A stretch of 46,939 nucleotides of DNA from Actinomadura sp. 7K507 (GCF_004348425.1 NZ_SMKK01000041.1:1-46939), one strand, 5' to 3'. Shown: positions 29,026 through 38,127, counted from the stretch's first letter. Notes: a model not told the origin generated them from the sequence alone. Program-made: numbers and translations.

Positions 29026-29451
29026 CCTCTGACCAGGGTAAACACGAGAATGCCCGGCTTGTCCGCCGCCCAGCATGTCCCGGTTTGTCCCCGTGGCAGC
29101 TCGCTGGCGGCTCGGCGGCTCGATTCGGGCCCTGCGTCCACCCTGGCAGCGCCTCGAAACCGGGCACTCTCCGCCCGCCCAAGCCGGTCATGTCGCCCAC
29201 AGAACCAGCGGCTAGAGCCGCCAGAGCAGTCAGCAACGCACTTCCACGGGCGTGAATCCGCAGGCTCGCATCCCGGAGCAGGCGGCACCATCGAGCGCTT
29301 CCCACCAAGGCGGCCCTGAAGAGCAGTCGCGATCAAGAACCTGACACGGGCGATGGCATGCCTCCAGCCATGGCCAGATTGTCCGCCTCCCGCTCCCCCA
29401 ATCCGAGACAGGTTCACGTGTGGATCACCAGTTGCCGGCCATCTCCCCCAA

Positions 29452-30366
29452 TTAGGCCGGGGCGCGGGTGCGGTCGCCTGCCCGCAGTAGTCCGCTGGGG
29501 AGGGAAACGTCCAGGATCTCCTGTGCTCGGTGTCCTGCTGCAAGCAACTCCTCGAGTTCGAACCCCGTCTCCAGACCGAGATCGTGCGCCATGTAGACGA
29601 GTTCCTCGGTTGCGATGTTCCCGCTCGCACCCGGTGCGAAGGGACATCCGCCGAGACCGCCGATCGACGAGTCGAGCCAGCTGACATCGGCCAGCAGGGC
29701 CGCGTAGGCCGACGCGAGGCCCGTGCCACGGGTGTTGTGCAGGTGGGCGCCGATGTCCACGCCGGGTGCGATACGACGCGTCGCCTCCACCAGCGCCTTC
29801 AGCCGACCCGGTGTCACGGTGCCGATGGTGTCGGCCAGGCAGAGGCGTTCGGCGCCGCCGTCGATCGCGCGCGCGACGACGTCGCGTGTCCGGGCCTGCG
29901 GCGTCTCGCCGTCGAAAGGGCAGTCCCAGGCCGTCGCGACGATCACCTCGAACACCCCGCCGGCCTGCCGGACCACGTCCGCCACCTGAGGGATGAGCCG
30001 CAGCGACTGCTCGGTCGTGCGCCCGACGTTGGACTTGCTGTGCCCGTCCGCCGCCGAGACGACGTACGCGACCTCGAGGATGCCGGCCGCGACGGCCCTC
30101 TCCGCTCCTCTCACACCGGCGACCAGGGCGGACCACCGGACGTCAGGCCACTGCCGCAGGGCCGCGGCCAGGTCCGCCGCGTCCGCGAGCGCGGGGACCG
30201 AGCGCGGCGAGACGAACGACGTCGCCTCGATACGGCGCGCGCCCGCTCGAACCAGGTGCTCGATGATGTCGAGTTTGGCCTCGGTGGAGATGGGCTGTTC
30301 GTTCTGCAGCCCGTCGCGCGGGCCCACTTCGCGGATGTCGAGACGAGGGCGGGTCGGAGTCGTCAT
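29452..30366 (-). CDS. HMG-CoA-lyase-like enzyme (DRE-TIM); possibly citramalyl-CoA lyase
   Basis: The 304-aa protein has the active-site start REVGPRDGLQNE, metal-site HLHNTRGTGLAS and the Cys loop GGLGGCPFAPGASGN. These are all conserved in the HMG-CoA lyase group. The group cleaves 3-hydroxyacyl-CoAs to acetyl-CoA and a keto acid. Known members include HMG-CoA lyase and the R-citramalyl-CoA lyase of Chloroflexus. It follows a CaiB CoA-transferase by 42 bases, and the same pairing handles citramalate in other bacteria. I infer it ends a pathway by splitting a C5 or C6 hydroxy-dicarboxyl-CoA. Last gene of the operon. Confidence 0.88.
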   Translation of the reverse strand: MTTPTRPRLDIREVGPRDGLQNEQPISTEAKLDIIEHLVRAGARRIEATSFVSPRSVPALADAADLAAALRQWPDVRWSALVAGVRGAERAVAAGILEVAYVVSAADGHSKSNVGRTTEQSLRLIPQVADVVRQAGGVFEVIVATAWDCPFDGETPQARTRDVVARAIDGGAERLCLADTIGTVTPGRLKALVEATRRIAPGVDIGAHLHNTRGTGLASAYAALLADVSWLDSSIGGLGGCPFAPGASGNIATEELVYMAHDLGLETGFELEELLAAGHRAQEILDVSLPSGLLRAGDRTRAPA

Positions 30367-30408
30367 CGGCGGTGCCGCCGGTTCCCGCGGCGGACGCGAC
30401 CCGTGGTT

Positions 30409-31665
30409 TCAGATGACGCCTTCATCGGCCAGCTCCTCAAGGTCGTTCGCTGTCAGACCGAGTAGTTCGGGATACACGTCGGCGTTGTGCGCCCCCGGCA
30501 CCGCGGGACCGGCCCACCGCACCGAACCGGGCGTGGCGGAGAACCGGGGGACCACTCCCGGCCCGAGCACCTCCTCACCGAGCCGCTCGTCGAAATGCGG
30601 AGTGAGCATGCCCCGGGCCAGGAACTGAGGGTCGCTGACGACCTGGTCCACCGTGTGAACGGGGCCGACGGCGACACCGCTGCCGGCCAGCACCTCCTGG
30701 ATGTGGCGGGCGTCGTGCCGTCCGGCCCACTCGGCGACGATGTCCTCGATGGCGTCCTGGTTGGCGGCACGGGCCTCGTGATCGCGATAGCGCGGGTCGG
30801 TGGCGAGTTCACGCCTGTCCATCACCTCGCACAAGCGCTTGAACAGGGTGTCCTGATTCGCGGCGATGACGACCCAGATCCCGTCCTTGGAGCGGAACAG
30901 GTTCGAGGGTGCGATCCCTTCCAGGCGCGTCCCGCCCGGTTCGCGGATCCGGCCGAGGCGATCGAATTCGGGGATGACCGATTCCAGCAGCGCGAGGCAT
31001 GATTCGGTGAGCGCCACGTCGACGACCTGGCCCTCGCCCGTACGGTCGCGGTGCAGGAGTGCGGCGAGGATGCCCTGGACGGCGAACATGCCCGCGAGCG
31101 AGTCGCCAAGCGAGATGCCCATGCGCGGCGGCGCCTGCCCTGGGTACCCGTTCAGGGCCCGGAGACCGCTCATGGCCTCGGCCACGGAGGCGTAGCCGGC
31201 ACGGTGACTGTAGGGTCCGGTCTGCCCGAAGCCGGAGATCCGGCAGAGGACGATCCCGGCGTTGGCGCGCCGCATGCGCGGATAGTCGATGTTCCAGCGT
31301 TCGAGCGTGCCCGGACGGAAGTTCTCCACCACCACGTCCGCGGTGGCGACCATGGCCAGCAGGAGTCGCTGCGCCCTCTCGGTGCGGAGGTCGAGCGTGA
31401 CGCAGCGCTTGTTCCTGGCGTGCACGGTCCACCACAGCTTGTGCCCCCGGTACGACTCCTGCCCCCAGTGACGCAGGGGATCGGGTCGTCCCGGGGCCTC
31501 GACCTTGATCACGTCGGCACCGAGATCCGCGAGCAGGCGGCCCGCGAAGGGGCCGGCGACGACGGAACCGAGTTCGATGACGCGCACGCCGGCCAGCGGT
31601 CCGGACGCGCCTCGCCCGGCGGGCCGGTCTGCACCCAGGTCCTCGGGCGGAACTGTGCCGGTCAT
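30409..31665 (-). CDS. CaiB/BaiF family CoA-transferase (class III)
   Basis: The 418-aa protein opens with LAGVRVIELGSVVAGPFAGRLLADLGADVIKVE, the class III signature. It contains the catalytic Asp segment (GISLGDSLAGMFAVQGI) and the C-terminal GPVHTVDQVVSDPQF. Such enzymes move CoA from one acid to another, commonly from succinyl-CoA. It sits between the extradiol dioxygenase (28 bases upstream) and the HMG-CoA-lyase-like enzyme, so it probably activates the ring-cleavage-derived acid that the lyase then splits. The acid is unknown. Confidence 0.92.
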   Translation of the reverse strand: MTGTVPPEDLGADRPAGRGASGPLAGVRVIELGSVVAGPFAGRLLADLGADVIKVEAPGRPDPLRHWGQESYRGHKLWWTVHARNKRCVTLDLRTERAQRLLLAMVATADVVVENFRPGTLERWNIDYPRMRRANAGIVLCRISGFGQTGPYSHRAGYASVAEAMSGLRALNGYPGQAPPRMGISLGDSLAGMFAVQGILAALLHRDRTGEGQVVDVALTESCLALLESVIPEFDRLGRIREPGGTRLEGIAPSNLFRSKDGIWVVIAANQDTLFKRLCEVMDRRELATDPRYRDHEARAANQDAIEDIVAEWAGRHDARHIQEVLAGSGVAVGPVHTVDQVVSDPQFLARGMLTPHFDERLGEEVLGPGVVPRFSATPGSVRWAGPAVPGAHNADVYPELLGLTANDLEELADEGVI

Positions 31666-31693
31666 GACTCTCCTGAAGGGTGGAAGCGGCTGG

Positions 31694-32647
31694 TCAGAAC
31701 GGAGGCGGTGTCCACAAGCCCGGGTCCGGGTCCCCGACCGCGACCGGGATGAACTCGTCGATGGGGCCCGCCGTCCCCCACTGGTCGGCCTCCTCGCCGT
31801 CGCCTTCCCACCGGCAGGGCACCCAGGTGCTCTCGTCGACCTGCAGCAGCGCGGTGCTGTACTCGACCACGTTGCCGTCCGGCGATCGGAAGTAGGAGAA
31901 GGTGTTGTCGCCCGGCCCGTGCCGCCCGGGACCCCAGAGCACGGGGAACCCGGCCCTGGTCAGGCGTCCGGTTCCCCGCATGTACTCCTCGAGGCCGCGC
32001 ATCTCGAACGAGACATGGTTGAGGGAGGCGTGGGCGGCGGCCGCGAACCCCAGCGTGTGGTGATCGCGCCGGCAGCGCATGAAGACCATCCGGTCCTCCA
32101 CCCAGTCGGAGATCCTGAAGCCCAGATGACGTTCGTAGAAGGCGATCGTCCGCGCCAGGTTCGCGGTGTTGAACACCACGTGGCTGAGCTTGCTCGGGAT
32201 GTCCTCGCGCTCCTCGATCACCCGTGCCTCGCGGGTCCCGACGTCGCAGGAGATCTCGATGAGGCGACCGTCGGGGTCGAAGAACCGGAACCCGTAGCCC
32301 CCGCCCGGAGCCGTCAGCGACGCCGGCGTGAGGTCCAGTCGCACTCCGGCTCGCGCGAGGGACTCGGCCAGCCGGTCGACCTCGGCCGGTGTGGGGACGG
32401 CGAGTGCCATCAGGTCGAGGCGCCTTTGCTCGGCCGCGCGCACGCGGAGCACGAAATGCTCCTCGCTGCCCTCGGCGGAGAAGAAGGTCACCCCGGTGTC
32501 GTCCACGACGGGCCGCAGACCCCAGGTCGAGCCGTAGAAATCGACCGCCTTGTGGTAATCGGGGACGCCGATGGCGAGATATCTCGTGTGCGTGATCGGT
32601 GACGCGCTGGAGGCGGACCGCTCTTCGAGAGGCAGTGGAGTGGGCAC
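31694..32647 (-). CDS. Type I extradiol ring-cleavage dioxygenase (two VOC domains)
   Basis: The 317-aa protein begins with GTG, which overlaps the upstream stop (TAGTG). Two vicinal-oxygen-chelate modules are present: residues about 18-145 and 152-275. The iron triad His156 (LSHVVF), His211 (LNHVSFE) and Glu262 (GNVVEYS) is in the second module, as in catechol 2,3-dioxygenases. It should open an aromatic or heteroaromatic diol with O2. NicX, a different ring-opening dioxygenase, is encoded in the same locus, so two cleavage routes may exist. Substrate unknown. Confidence 0.88.
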   Translation of the reverse strand: MPTPLPLEERSASSASPITHTRYLAIGVPDYHKAVDFYGSTWGLRPVVDDTGVTFFSAEGSEEHFVLRVRAAEQRRLDLMALAVPTPAEVDRLAESLARAGVRLDLTPASLTAPGGGYGFRFFDPDGRLIEISCDVGTREARVIEEREDIPSKLSHVVFNTANLARTIAFYERHLGFRISDWVEDRMVFMRCRRDHHTLGFAAAAHASLNHVSFEMRGLEEYMRGTGRLTRAGFPVLWGPGRHGPGDNTFSYFRSPDGNVVEYSTALLQVDESTWVPCRWEGDGEEADQWGTAGPIDEFIPVAVGDPDPGLWTPPPF

Positions 32648-33732
32648 TATGACTCCTCGATGTCATGACTGTTCGGGTGGGAGCCGCCCACCGGGCCGTC
32701 CTCGGTCACCCGGATGAGCGTGCGACCGATCGTCTTCCGGGCGGCGATCAGGCGGTGCACGTCCGGGAGATCGTCGAGCGTGAACTCCTCAACGAGCGGG
32801 GGCGCCGGCAAACGTCCCCGCTCAACGCTCCTCCAGACCGCGGTCACGACGTCCCGGCCGGGGATGTTCACCCCGATGATCGACTGGCGGTTGAGGTACA
32901 GCCGGCGGATGTCGACACTGACGACCCCACCACCGTGCGCCCCGCAGGTGACGAGGCGTCCACCGGCCGCCAGCAGCCGCAGCGTGTCCTCGAACAGCGC
33001 GGGGTTGGAGATATTGTCCGCGACGAGGTCGACTCCACCCTGACCGGTGATCCGGCGAATGTCTTCGGCCCAGTTCGGCCGGGAATAGTCAACGACCGAG
33101 TCGATGCCGAGAAGTTCCCGGAGCCGATCGGCCTTCCACCGCGCGCCGACCGCCGCGACGACGTGTGCGCCCAGCGAGCGGGCGACCTGGACGCAGGCCA
33201 GGCCGAGACCGCCGGCCGCGGCCATGACCAGTACGCGGTCACCGGGGCGGACCATTCCGTTGACGCTGATCAGGTTCCAGGCGACCGGGTAGGTGACGGC
33301 CATGATGGACGCCTCGGCGAATCCGATGCCGTCCGGAATGGGCACCACGAGCTCTTCGGGCACCGTGACGAACTCGGCTTGGCCGCCGTCGCGCTGTATG
33401 CCGAGCACTTCGTGTCGGTTGCAGAACGGACGTCCGTCGCGGCAGGGCTCGCACGCACCGCACGGCTGGAAGCCGCCGACGGTGACGCGGTCACCGACCC
33501 GGAACCGGGTCGCCCCGGCCCCGGCCTCGGCGACCACCCCGGCGGGGTCCTGCCCGAGGATCCTTGGCAGCTCGGTGATCGGCAGCGTGCGCGCCTGCAT
33601 GTCGAAGGACGCCGTGGTGACGGTGCGGACCGCGACCAGCACCTCGCCGGGGCCCGGCTCCGGCCGCGGCCATGACCGGACGTGCAACTCGTCCGGCTCG
33701 CCGCGACTTTCCAGGACGGCCGCCCTCATCAT
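32647..33732 (-). CDS. Zinc-binding alcohol dehydrogenase / quinone-oxidoreductase family protein
   Basis: The 361-aa MDR-family protein has a GroES-like N-terminus, a structural zinc cluster (CGACEPCRDGRPFC) and a Rossmann fold (VLVMAAAGGLGLACVQVARSLGAHVV). It oxidises an alcohol or reduces an enone with NAD(P). Start: ATG-ATG at 33732/33729, 11 bases after the FAH stop; the long open frame further upstream lies across the FAH gene and is not real. It may process a side-chain alcohol or a ring-cleavage intermediate. Confidence 0.88.
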   Translation of the reverse strand: MMRAAVLESRGEPDELHVRSWPRPEPGPGEVLVAVRTVTTASFDMQARTLPITELPRILGQDPAGVVAEAGAGATRFRVGDRVTVGGFQPCGACEPCRDGRPFCNRHEVLGIQRDGGQAEFVTVPEELVVPIPDGIGFAEASIMAVTYPVAWNLISVNGMVRPGDRVLVMAAAGGLGLACVQVARSLGAHVVAAVGARWKADRLRELLGIDSVVDYSRPNWAEDIRRITGQGGVDLVADNISNPALFEDTLRLLAAGGRLVTCGAHGGGVVSVDIRRLYLNRQSIIGVNIPGRDVVTAVWRSVERGRLPAPPLVEEFTLDDLPDVHRLIAARKTIGRTLIRVTEDGPVGGSHPNSHDIEES

Positions 33733-33743
33733 CGCCCGGCCCG

Positions 33744-34730
33744 TCACGGTCGGCCATCCGGCACTGCCGTCCCGGCGCGCACGGCGGACGATGCGCCGTC
33801 GGGCCCGGTCAGTGTCGTCTCCACCCGCCCCAGCGACTCGACCTCGACGGCGACGTGGTCGCCGGCGGTGAGGTACTCGGGCGGGCGGCGGCCATGACCG
33901 ACGCCCGCCGGAGTACCGGTGGCGACGACATCGCCCGGCTCCAGGGTCATGATGCGGGACAGGTGCTCGATGATCTGCCAGAAGTCGAACACCATGTCGC
34001 TGGTGGATCCGTCCTGCTTCAGACGGCCGTTCACCCACGACCGCACCCACAACTTCTCCGGGGCGGCGATGAAGCGTGCCGGCGTGACGAACGGCGCCAT
34101 CGGCTTGAACCCGTCGTGCGCCTTGGCCATGACCCAGTCGATGCCGACCGCCGGTGCGTTCGGGCCGCTCCAGTCCCGCGCGGACAGGTCGTTGAGCACC
34201 GCGAACCCCGCCACGTGCCCGAGCGCGTCGGCGGCCTCCACATTGCGGGTGCGGCGTCCGATGACGAGGGCGACCTCGGCTTCCCAGTCGATCCGCTCGG
34301 CGATCGCGGGGACGGCGACCCGCTGTCCCGTTCCCACCAGCGTCGTGGTCGGCGGGGCCAGGAAGCTGTACGGGTGGGCGGACAGCGCGTCGAGGCTGAA
34401 CCCCATCTCCCGGATGTGGTCCTTGTAGTTGGTGCCGATGCAGATGAGCTTCCGCGGGTGCATCACCGGCGCCTCCCAGCGCAGGGATCCTTCGTCCAGC
34501 GGCTTCGCCGCCGGACCGCCGGCCAGGGCGTCGGCGATCCCGTCGAGGACGGCGTCCCAGCCGCTTTCGACCAGGTCCAGGACGGAACTCGCGGGAGGCG
34601 CCGCCGGCACCAGTTCCGCCAGGTCGTACAGCGAGCCCCGCGACTCCACGACCACCGTCCGCCCATCACCGCGGATCGCCGCCCCGAGACGGAAGGCCGG
34701 CCCATCTGAGGACTGAATGTCCGCACTCAC
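33744..34730 (-). CDS. Fumarylacetoacetate hydrolase (FAH) family hydrolase/hydratase
   Basis: The 328-aa protein has an N-terminal lid domain and the FAH core with ICIGTNYKDH, metal-binding IDWEAEVALVIGR, NDLSARD and MTLEPGDVVATGTPAGVG. Members cleave C-C bonds of acylpyruvates or hydrate 2-oxo-dienoates formed by extradiol dioxygenases. It is encoded with a VOC dioxygenase, so I infer it acts on that ring-cleavage product. The exact reaction is open. Confidence 0.9.
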   Translation of the reverse strand: MSADIQSSDGPAFRLGAAIRGDGRTVVVESRGSLYDLAELVPAAPPASSVLDLVESGWDAVLDGIADALAGGPAAKPLDEGSLRWEAPVMHPRKLICIGTNYKDHIREMGFSLDALSAHPYSFLAPPTTTLVGTGQRVAVPAIAERIDWEAEVALVIGRRTRNVEAADALGHVAGFAVLNDLSARDWSGPNAPAVGIDWVMAKAHDGFKPMAPFVTPARFIAAPEKLWVRSWVNGRLKQDGSTSDMVFDFWQIIEHLSRIMTLEPGDVVATGTPAGVGHGRRPPEYLTAGDHVAVEVESLGRVETTLTGPDGASSAVRAGTAVPDGRP

Positions 34731-34786
34731 AGAATTCTCCCTTTGCCGTTCAGCATGGATCGACCCGCACCGTCAGCGAACAACCG

Positions 34787-35563
34787 TCAGCGAACATTCG
34801 CCCCGGTCCGGCCGTCGTCCGCTTCCTCGGAGCCGAACAGTTCGACGATGCGCTTGCGGTGTTCGCCGAACTCGGCGGTCGTGGGGTCCCGGGGATAGGG
34901 CATGTCCACGTCGATGTCCGCGAGGATCCCCGTCGGTTTGGGGGAGCAGACGACGACGCGGCTGCCTACGACGAGGGCTTCCTCGATGTCGTGGGTGACC
35001 AGCACGATGGTGAGCGCGGTGCGTTCCCAGAGCGACACGATCTCCTGCCGGAGACGCCGCCGCGTCTGCACATCGAGCGCGCTGAACGGCTCGTCCATCA
35101 TCAGCACGCTCGGTTCCACCGACAGCGCCCGCGCGATCGAGACCCGCTGCTGCTCCCCGCCGGAGAGCGCGTGAGCGGGACGGTCCGCAAGTGCGCCGAT
35201 GCCGACCGTCTCCAGGAAACCGCGGGCGCGTTCCCGGATCTCGCGCCTTGAGCCGGCGACTCCTCGCAGCTTCATGCCGAGGACCACGTTGTCCAACGCG
35301 GTTCGCCACGGGGCCAGGCGAGCGGCCTGGAAGACGTACGCGAGACTTTCCCATGATTGCGCCGCCGGGCGGCCGTTCACCGTGACACTGCCGCCGCGGT
35401 AGCCGGAAAGTCCGCCGATGATGCGCAGCATCGTCGACTTGCCGCAGCCGCTCGGCCCCAGCAGCGTGACCAGTTCCCCGTCGCGAATCCCGAGATCGAC
35501 GCCATCGATGATGACCTCGTCACCGAACCCGACTTCCAGATTCCGGATGTCTATGGTGCTCAC
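34787..35563 (-). CDS. ABC transporter ATPase, nitrate/taurine (SsuB/TauB) type
   Basis: The 258-aa protein starts at GTG 35563 inside the permease stop (GTGA overlap). Walker A GPSGCGKST, Q loop (VFQAARLAPW), signature LSGGEQQRVSIARAL, Walker B VLMMDEPFSALD and switch His (LVTHDIEEAL) are all present. It energises import by the adjacent permease and lipoprotein. The longer open frame reaching 36265 runs across the permease gene and is rejected. Confidence 0.94.
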   Translation of the reverse strand: MSTIDIRNLEVGFGDEVIIDGVDLGIRDGELVTLLGPSGCGKSTMLRIIGGLSGYRGGSVTVNGRPAAQSWESLAYVFQAARLAPWRTALDNVVLGMKLRGVAGSRREIRERARGFLETVGIGALADRPAHALSGGEQQRVSIARALSVEPSVLMMDEPFSALDVQTRRRLRQEIVSLWERTALTIVLVTHDIEEALVVGSRVVVCSPKPTGILADIDVDMPYPRDPTTAEFGEHRKRIVELFGSEEADDGRTGANVR

Positions 35564-36432
35564 CGCGCCACCGCCGTTCCGGTCCGCTTGGCGAACCAAT
35601 GTGCCAGGGGGTCGAAGAGGAGCCGTTCCACCACGCTGACGATGAGAAGGACCACGACGATCGTGGCGAAGACCGTCGGCGAGTCGAAGGACTGCCTCGC
35701 CCGGTTCATGACGAGTCCCAGCCCGGTCTGCGAGCCGAAGAACTCCGCGATGAGCGCGACCTTCCATCCCACCGAGAAGGAAAGGCGGGCCGCGGCGAAG
35801 ATGTAGGGCACCAGCAACGGCAGCTCGATCGCGAAGAGGACACGGACCCGCGACCGGGTGAAACTGCGGCCCATCTCCAGCAGCCCGGGATCGAGCGCGC
35901 GTTTGCCCTCCCACAGGTTGACCAGGCAGAACGGGATCGTGATCGCGGTCACCACGAAGACCACCGAGAAGTCCCCGACACCGAACCAGATGACGCCGAG
36001 GATCGCCCAGCCGAGGGCCGGGACGCTGTTGAAGAACGGCAGTACACGCTTGCCGATCAGCAGTTCGGTGACCGGTGCGACGCCGGCCAGGAAGACGAGG
36101 AGGCTGCCGATGCACGTCGCCAGCAGCACCGCCAGCACGATCCGGCCCATCGAGGTCCAGGTGTGCACCGCGCCTTCGCCGATCAGCAGGTCGATGCTCT
36201 CCCGGCCCACCTCGACGGGGTTCGGCAGTTCGGCCGCGGAGACGTTCGTCGAATACCAGAACCACACCGCGAGCAGCAGCAGCGGCACACCGTCGGCCAG
36301 CAGGTGGGCGAGAATCCGGCGGCGACCGGGTCTCGCCGCCCCGTCACCGGGGACGGGGGCGCGGTCCCGCGTCCCGCGCCCGGCGCCGCCCCGCTCGCCC
36401 AGGACCGCGGTGCCCGTCCCGTGCTCACTCAC
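35560..36432 (-). CDS. ABC transporter permease, nitrate/taurine type
   Basis: The 290-aa membrane protein has about six transmembrane helices after a cytoplasmic N-terminus. The inner-membrane component loop around EFFGSQTGLGLVMNRARQSF fits the EAA region of the SsuC/TauC family. Overlaps the substrate-binding gene by 8 bases and the ATPase by 4, so the three are coupled. The substrate is probably the pyridine compound or a related organic acid, by context only. Confidence 0.9.
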   Translation of the reverse strand: MSEHGTGTAVLGERGGAGRGTRDRAPVPGDGAARPGRRRILAHLLADGVPLLLLAVWFWYSTNVSAAELPNPVEVGRESIDLLIGEGAVHTWTSMGRIVLAVLLATCIGSLLVFLAGVAPVTELLIGKRVLPFFNSVPALGWAILGVIWFGVGDFSVVFVVTAITIPFCLVNLWEGKRALDPGLLEMGRSFTRSRVRVLFAIELPLLVPYIFAAARLSFSVGWKVALIAEFFGSQTGLGLVMNRARQSFDSPTVFATIVVVLLIVSVVERLLFDPLAHWFAKRTGTAVAR

Positions 36433-37438
36433 CGGTGCCGCCGTTGACCACGATCTCGCCGAGATCCGGGTTCTTCGGCAGGTGCCCGCCCTCGTGCGCG
36501 AGCCGGTAGAACCTGCCCGCCCACTCGATCCATTCGGGGTCGGTACCGCCCCCGAAACGGTAGGACTTCTGGTTCCACCAGTACTCGATGAACTTGGCCT
36601 CGACGCCGGTCTGCTCGCTGATCACCGGAGCCAGCTCGCTCACGTTCTTCTCCGCGTAGGCGACCGACTCGCCGATCATTTGCTGGAACTCGGCGACACA
36701 CTTGGACTTCTTCTTGAGCAGGTCGCCCGGCACGGCATAGGCGGCGCCCACCAGCCACGCCCCGCTGATCTCGCGGAAGTCGTTGTCGATATCGGCCACG
36801 ACCCGGAGGCCGGGGTCGTTGCTCGCACGCCAGCCCGCCTGATGGAACATGACGGCGGCGTCGATGTCGCCCTTCTTGAGGGCGCTGTACATCGTCTGCG
36901 GATCCAGTTCGACATACTTGATGTCGCCGCCCTCGGCCTTGGCGTTCAGGCCATACTTCTTCGTGTAGACCATCTGCGTCGACATCATCACGCTAGAACC
37001 GAATCCGCTGACGCCGACCGTCTTCCCCTTCAGGTCGCGCCCGTTCTGAATGCCGGATCCGGTGGGGACGAAGGTCTTGGTTCCGCCGCCGGTCTGCGCC
37101 TGGATGAGGCCGACGATGCGCAGGTCGACGCCACCCTTCTCGCGCGCGTTGACCACACCCGGCAGTGAGGTGCCGACCACGTCGTACTGCCCCGAGGCGG
37201 TCGCCTGAATTAGCGCCGGAATCTGCAGGTAATCGATCTTCAACTCGCCGATCACCTCGGATTTCACATGGCCCTTCTCGATCGCGTGGTATGCCGCGCG
37301 GTGCGAGTCGTCGTCCAGCGCGCCGAGGGTGAAGGTGCCGCAACGGCCGGTGCCGTCCGACGCGCCCTGCCCGACGCCGCATGCCGAAACCGTCAGCAGA
37401 ATGGCCGCCATCGTGGATGCGGCTTTCAGAGAAACCAT
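36425..37438 (-). CDS. ABC transporter substrate-binding lipoprotein (NMT1/TauA-like)
   Basis: The 337-aa protein has a lipoprotein signal with lipobox VSAC at residues 17-20. Body features include YHAIEKGHVKSEVIGELKI, GTSLPGVVNAREKG, LKGKTVGVSGFGSS and DIDAAVMFHQAGW, typical of NMT1/ThiY/TauA binding proteins for small organic molecules. Start at 37438 has GGAAGGGG 8 bases upstream; an ATG at 37456 is possible. Lies 62 bases after nicF. The ligand is not known; a pyridine carboxylate is a reasonable guess. Confidence 0.9.
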   Translation of the reverse strand: MVSLKAASTMAAILLTVSACGVGQGASDGTGRCGTFTLGALDDDSHRAAYHAIEKGHVKSEVIGELKIDYLQIPALIQATASGQYDVVGTSLPGVVNAREKGGVDLRIVGLIQAQTGGGTKTFVPTGSGIQNGRDLKGKTVGVSGFGSSVMMSTQMVYTKKYGLNAKAEGGDIKYVELDPQTMYSALKKGDIDAAVMFHQAGWRASNDPGLRVVADIDNDFREISGAWLVGAAYAVPGDLLKKKSKCVAEFQQMIGESVAYAEKNVSELAPVISEQTGVEAKFIEYWWNQKSYRFGGGTDPEWIEWAGRFYRLAHEGGHLPKNPDLGEIVVNGGTGE

Positions 37439-37500
37439 TAACCTAACCCCTTCCATGGGGTGACTGCCGCTTCGGGAGCCCGTTTGACCGACCGCCGCGA

Positions 37501-38127
37501 TCAATCGGCGGCCGTGATGCCCGCAAGGTGGGCGAGCGTTTCGGCGAGGGTGACGACGTCGGCGTACTTCTGGTTCATGTCGAAGAGGCTCGCCTCGTGC
37601 GGCCCCCGGGCCCGGTCCGCCACGCACTCCCGCGGCACGAGAACCGGGTATCCCAGCTGCATCGCGTCAACGACGGTCGCGCGCACGCACCCGCTCGTCG
37701 TCGCCCCGCACACGATCACCGTGTCGGCGCGATCACGGGTGAGCCGACCGGCCAGGTCGGTGCCGTGGAACGCCGACGGCCCCCTCTTGACCACGAGTGC
37801 CTCGTCGGCCCTCCGGCCGAGGCGTTCGTCCAGCCGGACGGCCCGCGACCCCGCCATGAACGTGCGCAGACCGGGCGCCTTATCCCACCAGGTGGTGGCG
37901 TCGTGCGGGCTGTCGTGGGCGATCGTGGTGAAGACGCGGGGGAAGCCCCGTTCCCTCGCCGAGGCCAGCAGCACGGCGCACGCCTCGACCTCGGCCGACA
38001 TGTCGGCCCCCGTGGGGAACGACGGATCGGTGAATCCCTCGCTGAAGTCGACGACGACCACGGCCGGGCGGTGGCCGCGACGTACGGGCCGTCCGAACCC
38101 GGCCTCGGTGTAGGTGGCTTCCAGCAT
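37501..38127 (-). CDS. nicF: Maleamate amidohydrolase NicF (isochorismatase family)
   Basis: The 208-aa protein has the catalytic triad of the cysteine hydrolases: Asp27 (VVVVDFSEGF), Lys114 (VVKRGPSAF) and Cys147 (TTSGCVRATVVDA). Spacing agrees with the Asp29-Lys117-Cys150 recalled for Pseudomonas NicF. It hydrolyses maleamate to maleate and ammonia. N-carbamoylsarcosine amidase is the sequence alternative, but nicD and nicX nearby favour NicF. First gene of a nine-gene operon, with a promoter (TTGACT-N17-TTCACT) and operator at 38165-38222. Confidence 0.85.
   Translation of the reverse strand: MLEATYTEAGFGRPVRRGHRPAVVVVDFSEGFTDPSFPTGADMSAEVEACAVLLASARERGFPRVFTTIAHDSPHDATTWWDKAPGLRTFMAGSRAVRLDERLGRRADEALVVKRGPSAFHGTDLAGRLTRDRADTVIVCGATTSGCVRATVVDAMQLGYPVLVPRECVADRARGPHEASLFDMNQKYADVVTLAETLAHLAGITAAD

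Larger units (their letters stand above)
28719..29451. other. Non-coding right junction of the island
   Basis: The 733 bases between the MpaB gene and the HMG-CoA-lyase-like stop hold the right copy of the att-flanking repeat (28841-28874), a hairpin (28956-28977), the tRNA-Lys fragment (28981-29025) and about 20 bases matching the sequence after the left fragment. Beyond 29050 I see no gene. Reading frames here that spell GLEPTTYGLK are the antisense of the tRNA fragment. Confidence 0.55.

Noticed and set aside
28562..29308. Minus-strand frame with VGRVGLEPTTYGLK, and a similar one at 27987-29729 with GTRTHNLRIK
   Set aside because: Both run over the right tRNA fragment and the MpaB gene in the wrong frame; no ribosome site or family match.
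29530..30465. 311-aa plus-strand frame opposite the HMG-CoA-lyase-like gene
   Set aside because: Shadow of a gene with clear active-site motifs on the other strand.
33733..34050. N-terminal extension of the alcohol dehydrogenase frame
   Set aside because: It overlaps the FAH gene and has no family similarity; the double ATG at 33732/33729 gives the normal N-terminus.
35564..36265. N-terminal extension of the ABC ATPase frame
   Set aside because: Runs through the permease gene in another frame; the GTG at 35563 gives the standard ATPase start.
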